From: Physcia stellaris
Taxonomy: Eukaryota > Ascomycota > Lecanoromycetes > Caliciales > Physciaceae
Assembly (NCBI GenBank): GCA_018902385.1
Contig: JABSSW010000023.1
Location: 124,001-188,000 of the forward strand
DNA: 64,000 bases
Reading direction: 5' to 3'
Every line of letters begins with the position of its first letter. The first letter of the stretch is position 1. Positions 59,775 to 64,000 of this stretch are shown one piece after another. The notes below the pieces were generated by a model. The model had not been told where the DNA came from. It saw only the letters and a program-made list of their open reading frames with translations, and made no database searches. The position numbers and the translations under genes were made by a program.

Positions 59775-62700
59775 CCACGTCTCTTGCGCCAGCCTGATGC
59801 AAAGTCTTCATATCCTTCGCCGATACGGCGAAGGGCGAGCAGCAGAGATCCTCGAGAACTTGGGGAAAACAACCTCTGGAAGAGGATACTGAAAAACACA
59901 ATCGCAACCACAGTTGTCGGTAAGTCATCATCAGTCACTGTGTGAGTGATCACGAAAGTTCACGCTCTACCAAAGTCAGTATATCTCTCATACCAGGCGC
60001 GAGCAACAAAATTGGCAAAGCCGCCTACCTAGGCGCTATGACGACCGTTTTTGGACATCCTGGACGGCGCTTTGGTCAGCTCGCTGAAGCTTTGATACTC
60101 ACCCTAAGCGGAGCACTCCTAGGCTTGGCTTGGTCAAATTTGGGCCTTTACTTGAGCTCACTGGTCATTACTAGCAATGCTACCGCGGCCTATACCATCA
60201 GAGCTTTGTTTCTGACAATCGCATTGATGGTGCATGGCTTCCTCCGCTCTTATGCACCGCGTCTCTTCGTGGCTTTAGTTCTTTTGATCATAGTCTCTGT
60301 GGTCAACTTTCTTTCCACAGCTAAGCAAGTTACGATTGGTGGCGTCACTCAGATCCTCTATCCGGTTTTGATCGCCACTGGTATAATTCTCATCGTTAAT
60401 CTCTCTGTCTTCCCGGAATTTAGCTCTAGCTTCTTGGGTCAGATGACGATAGAAACCCTCAACGACACAGCGGTCACGTTAGAGCGGGCAGGCCATTATT
60501 TCACCTATGCACGCACAGGAGAAGCAGAGGAGGAAGGAAAGATTTCCCCAAGCAGCCATGTCCATAAGCCTGGTCCTCTGAGTGGTCTCAAAAAGTCGGC
60601 TGACCAAGCCGAATCTGTCTCCACTCGTCCGCGGGGCAGCAGTGTGATGGTCAGTCTCACTCAGTCCAGCCTTACTACAAAGGCTTCAGGAACCAGCGCA
60701 CGGGGCGTTGCTACCGATGCCGTAGATAGTCACAGTTGGGGCAAACCCTCTGAAGCAGCTGTATCGACGAAGATATCACTAGGAGATCTGATCTCCGCCA
60801 AAGGAAACCTGCGTAAGAAATTGTCCGAATGCAAGTCTGCTCAGAGCGAGTGCAATTTCGAATTAGCTTATGCAGTTCTTCCACCTCGGGATCTGAAGCC
60901 AATCAGTGGCAAATCCATGACAAAGTTGCTCGCTAATGTAGTAGCAGTAATCAGTACTTGCGAGTCAAAATTTGCGCTTATTGGAGATTTTAGTAGTGCG
61001 ACCACAAACAGGTCACAGAGTGGCCAGAAAATGGACGAAACCGATGCCAGCAGTGGAAGCAGCATCTTGGAGCCTACCAGGGCGGACCTTGAATTAATAA
61101 AGCCCAAACGTGAAATTGAATTCGGGGACGTCCGTTTACTGCGTTATTTGCTAAGAAGGGTGGAAAAGCCGTACGACGATTTGTCTAAATCATTGAACGC
61201 GACAGTCGCTACCATCAGCTCCTGCATTGCTCATATATATGTATGATTTACCTAGTAGACCATTGTACTTTTGATACAGCTAAAGGATAGTAGGGAGTAC
61301 CGAAACTACCTTCAGGAGCTCAAGCGCCAAAGAAAATCTCCATTGAGGAGCTCGACCTAGAGCTAGACGCGTTGCAGCAGGCGCTCCACAAATTCGATTC
61401 TGATACGACTTCTGCGCTTGAAAGCGCTGCCATGATGCAGGAAATGGAAGGCCAAGAGCTGGACATCATGCCGAGAGAGGAATTGTTCCTGATCTCCTCA
61501 TTTCTTCTAAATCTGAGGCAAGCAGCGTACGTATGTCAGAAGACTTTCACTCGTTATTGGGACTGAACATAGCAGAACCCACATACAAGACATGCTAAAG
61601 AATGGCCGTGGGCTGGTTGAGAAAAAGCAGCTGCGACGAGGGCGACGACGTCTCTATGCGCCCCGAATCAAGTGGGCAAGCTGGCTTCTCACCGGAGGCG
61701 ACCAAGACGAAGCGTTACCGGTCAGCGGTCGGAAGGCAAACAGAAGGGGTCTGTCTACTGCAGCCGACATGGAAACAGCGGAAGCCGACGCTTCGGATAG
61801 CAAAGACAACCTCATCTATGGTCGTCAACGAGCAGACGAAGAGAAAGCCTCTCAGCATCATGATAGGGAAACAGAAAAGGCGCTCTGTTCCCCAACAGCC
61901 CCTAACAAATCTACGAGCGGAAGCCCGGGGTTGCAGCCTCTGCGACTGCCATTAACCCTGCAATGCCGTGGCCGATTAGCCGATGCAGTGGAATGGGTTC
62001 AAGAATCTGATGATTTCTTGTATGCTCTGAAACTCACGACTGCTGTCATCCTTGTCAGCTGGCCAGCCTGGGTTCCATCTTGGACTGTCTGGTACTCGCT
62101 AAATCGTGGCTGTGAGTGACTTCAATGCTTTCAGAGGTACATCTAGTACACTTCTTCTGGCAGACTAACTCTCTATAGTGTGGGCAGCCCTACAGCTTGT
62201 CTTTGTCACCGAAGTATCTATTGGCACATCAATATGGACCTGTATGTACAATTCCGAGCCTGTTCTTCGTCCGCACGTCCGTCTTACATATAGTCATACT
62301 TCATGAGCAAAAACGCTTTTTTTCTGGCTTCCGACGTGTGTAATGTAGTTCTATCGATTTTTTCAAGTAAAGTAAAGCTGACTCCGAAATCACCATAGTT
62401 TTTATTCGCGGCGTTGGCACAACTCTTGGCTGCATTTGGGGGTGGGCTGCATGGGAAGCTCGCAATGGGAATGCTATCGTGTGTGCGGCGATGATATGTT
62501 TAGGGGTGGTCCCATCAGCATATCTGCAACTCGGTACGCAATATCCCAAGGCGGGCATGGTCAGTGTCATCAGCATGTGCGTTGTCGCCTTATCTACGGA
62601 GCTCAAGACAGTCCCAGGTGGTGTCTCCCGAAATTTTAAGTTATCTACTTTTTCTGATAAGTCGCCATCTAGGAACGGCTACCGAGAACTTTCTGAAAAG

Positions 62701-63907
62701 GTGGATAGCTTTCATGATTGGTGGCGCAGTCGCGGTCCTAGTGGAAATGGTTCTCCTACCAGTCAAGGCTCGCACGCGGCTGGTGGAATCGTTAGCTACG
62801 GCTCTCGGACACGTCCATGAGATGGAGAACTGCATCGCCGCAGGTATTGAGGAAGGGAAGAATTTCAACCTAAACAGCTTTGATCGAATGCTTCGATTCG
62901 AGAACGCAAGTAGGAAAGCCAATGGAGCTTTGGGCGCTGCCGAAACCTTCTGTTGGTCATTTCTCAAACGTGCTTAAGTTGTGAGCTTACTGATATGGAT
63001 CAGTACCTTTCTGTAGCACCGAACCCAGGATTAAGGGATCTTTTGAGGGGTTAGCCATGATCTACAGTGAAGTATGCAAGCAATCATTTCCTGCTACAAA
63101 TCTTTGCTTATTAGTCTGCTCAGATCATCTTCGTTCTTCATCAGATAGTAGATCGAATGGACAACATGCTTCAATTAAGGACCTCTTATGGATCAGGACC
63201 ACTGGAAGAATTCAATGTAGTAGTCCGATAGGTCCTTTCACTTTTATCATAGCTGACCTCTCAATAAGGCTCAAATCTATCCATACCGCCGAAATGTTGC
63301 AGGATCCATCACAGTCACTCTTTTTGCCATACACGGTGCATTAATGACAAAGTTACCGCTTCCGCAATTTTTACCTTCGGCAAGACTAGCACATCTACGC
63401 ATGATCAATAGAGTGCGAGAAGTGGTACAGCAATCGGTTCCCCAAGGACAAAAGCACGAGAATGCCAGCAAACTAATTCGGCAGCTTGCTGTGCGTCGGA
63501 AATACATGTCCTGGAACGCAGCATCTGCAGCTCAAGCCGAAGTAATTGAGTTTCTCGAAGAACTCGTTGATTTGACCAAGCTGCTTGTTGGTGCTAATGA
63601 GTTCCGAAGTGGTCTCCTCACGAGACCAAAATACCATTCTTACCAAGGACAGCCCGAGCATGACGAACCGAAGCCTATTAATACAGTGGACGGCGAAGCT
63701 TTGGATGACGCTGAAGCACGTGACGAGTTTAGAGAGATGGCGTCAGTCCGTGAAGGCCTAACTTTACGTCGGAGGACTACCACAAAGAGTTCTCACGAGG
63801 AAAGCGAAGATATCCCTCCAAGTCTCAGAAGAATCCAGAGCAGGAAGATAGAAGCAGGTATCAGGCGGCAGAGGACGAGTGACAGCTGGAAGACGAACCT
63901 AAAGTGA
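59775..63907 (+). CDS. ER-type 6TM / DUF2421 FUSC-like transporter, 5' end unresolved
   Basis: Ten exons are seen: up to 59919 (open from 59775), then 59976-61240, 61294-61526, 61576-62111, 62179-62241, 62399-62617, 62673-62951, 63004-63071, 63124-63216 and 63269-63907. All phases close. Landmarks: LWKRILKNTIATTVVVSISL across the first splice, TTVFGHPGRRFGQLAEALIL, GFLRSYAPRLF and QILYPVLIATGIILIVNLSV (N-terminal 6TM block), IEELDLELDALQQALHKFD, then a second membrane block (TTAVILVSWPAWVPSW to FMIGGAVAVLVEMVLLP) and the C-terminal DUF2421 region (FCSTEPRIKGSFEGLAMIYS, LHQIVDRMDNMLQLRTSYGS, NAQIYPYRRNVAGSITVTLF, WNAASAAQAEVIEFLEELVD). This is the BRE4-like family, related to fusaric-acid-resistance/aromatic-acid exporters. 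Exon 1 has no in-frame ATG after the TGA at 59772-59774, so the start lies in an upstream exon. About 1,131 residues are encoded from exon 2 on. Confidence 0.85.
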
Positions 63908-64000
63908 GAGTGCAACTTATTGATCGTACTGGCATCTATTGGAGAATATTGCATCTGTCCCATAGTCTAGTACTATGGTGCAAACCATGCATCGAGGGTC

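Overview
This is nuclear DNA from a filamentous ascomycete (Pezizomycotina). The evidence is the short spliceosomal introns (mostly 48-70 nt, GT-AG with CTAAC/CTGAC-like branch sites), the gene set (HIS5, Nma111, an APSES factor of the Xbp1 type, reticulon, TOP2, GYP5-like TBC, MED4, NCS1, TM9/EMP70, LCP5, CYP51, LTE1-like RasGEF, an ER 6TM/DUF2421 transporter) and balanced base composition with no AT-rich RIP tracts. The class cannot be fixed from this sequence. Almost everything is core housekeeping; I see no secondary-metabolite cluster, transposon, viral relic or RNA gene that I can defend.

Layout. 1-4.2 kb: a short F-box-like gene (+), a gene-poor stretch and an SS18/SSXT-domain gene (-). 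5.3-14.9 kb: HIS5, a 1011-residue J-domain protein and the Nma111 serine protease, all on +. 15-20.2 kb: a gene-poor block of more than 4 kb with only a two-finger C2H2 ORF and one weak ORF, ending at the APSES transcription factor (20.2-21.7 kb, +). 22.3-23.8 kb: reticulon (+). 24.4-37.3 kb: three minus-strand genes, TOP2, an MFS transporter and a GYP5-like Rab-GAP. 38-43.8 kb: a LovC/ToxD-type reductase (+), MED4 (-) divergent from NCS1 (+), a ubiquitin-like gene (-) and a small unknown gene (-). 44-52.3 kb: TM9/EMP70, LCP5, a small Gly-rich gene (-), CYP51 and a 2EXR/F-box-like gene. 53-64 kb: a very large LTE1-like RasGEF (-), divergent from a multi-exon membrane transporter (+) whose first exon I could not place.

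I resolved exon structures by hand, with phases that close for HIS5, J-domain, APSES, reticulon, MFS, MED4, NCS1, TM9, CYP51, LTE1 and the transporter. Two introns use GC-AG splice sites (TOP2, CYP51). The most striking observation is that three genes (TOP2, GYP5-like, ubiquitin-like) are each out of frame by exactly the bases that would be lost from one C/G homopolymer, which points to homopolymer under-calling in the assembly rather than to three broken essential genes. Other points of interest are a mitochondrial-presequence-like in-frame extension on Nma111, an 11-nt first coding exon in NCS1 and a codon-usage switch inside Nma111. I found no convincing novel multi-gene system.
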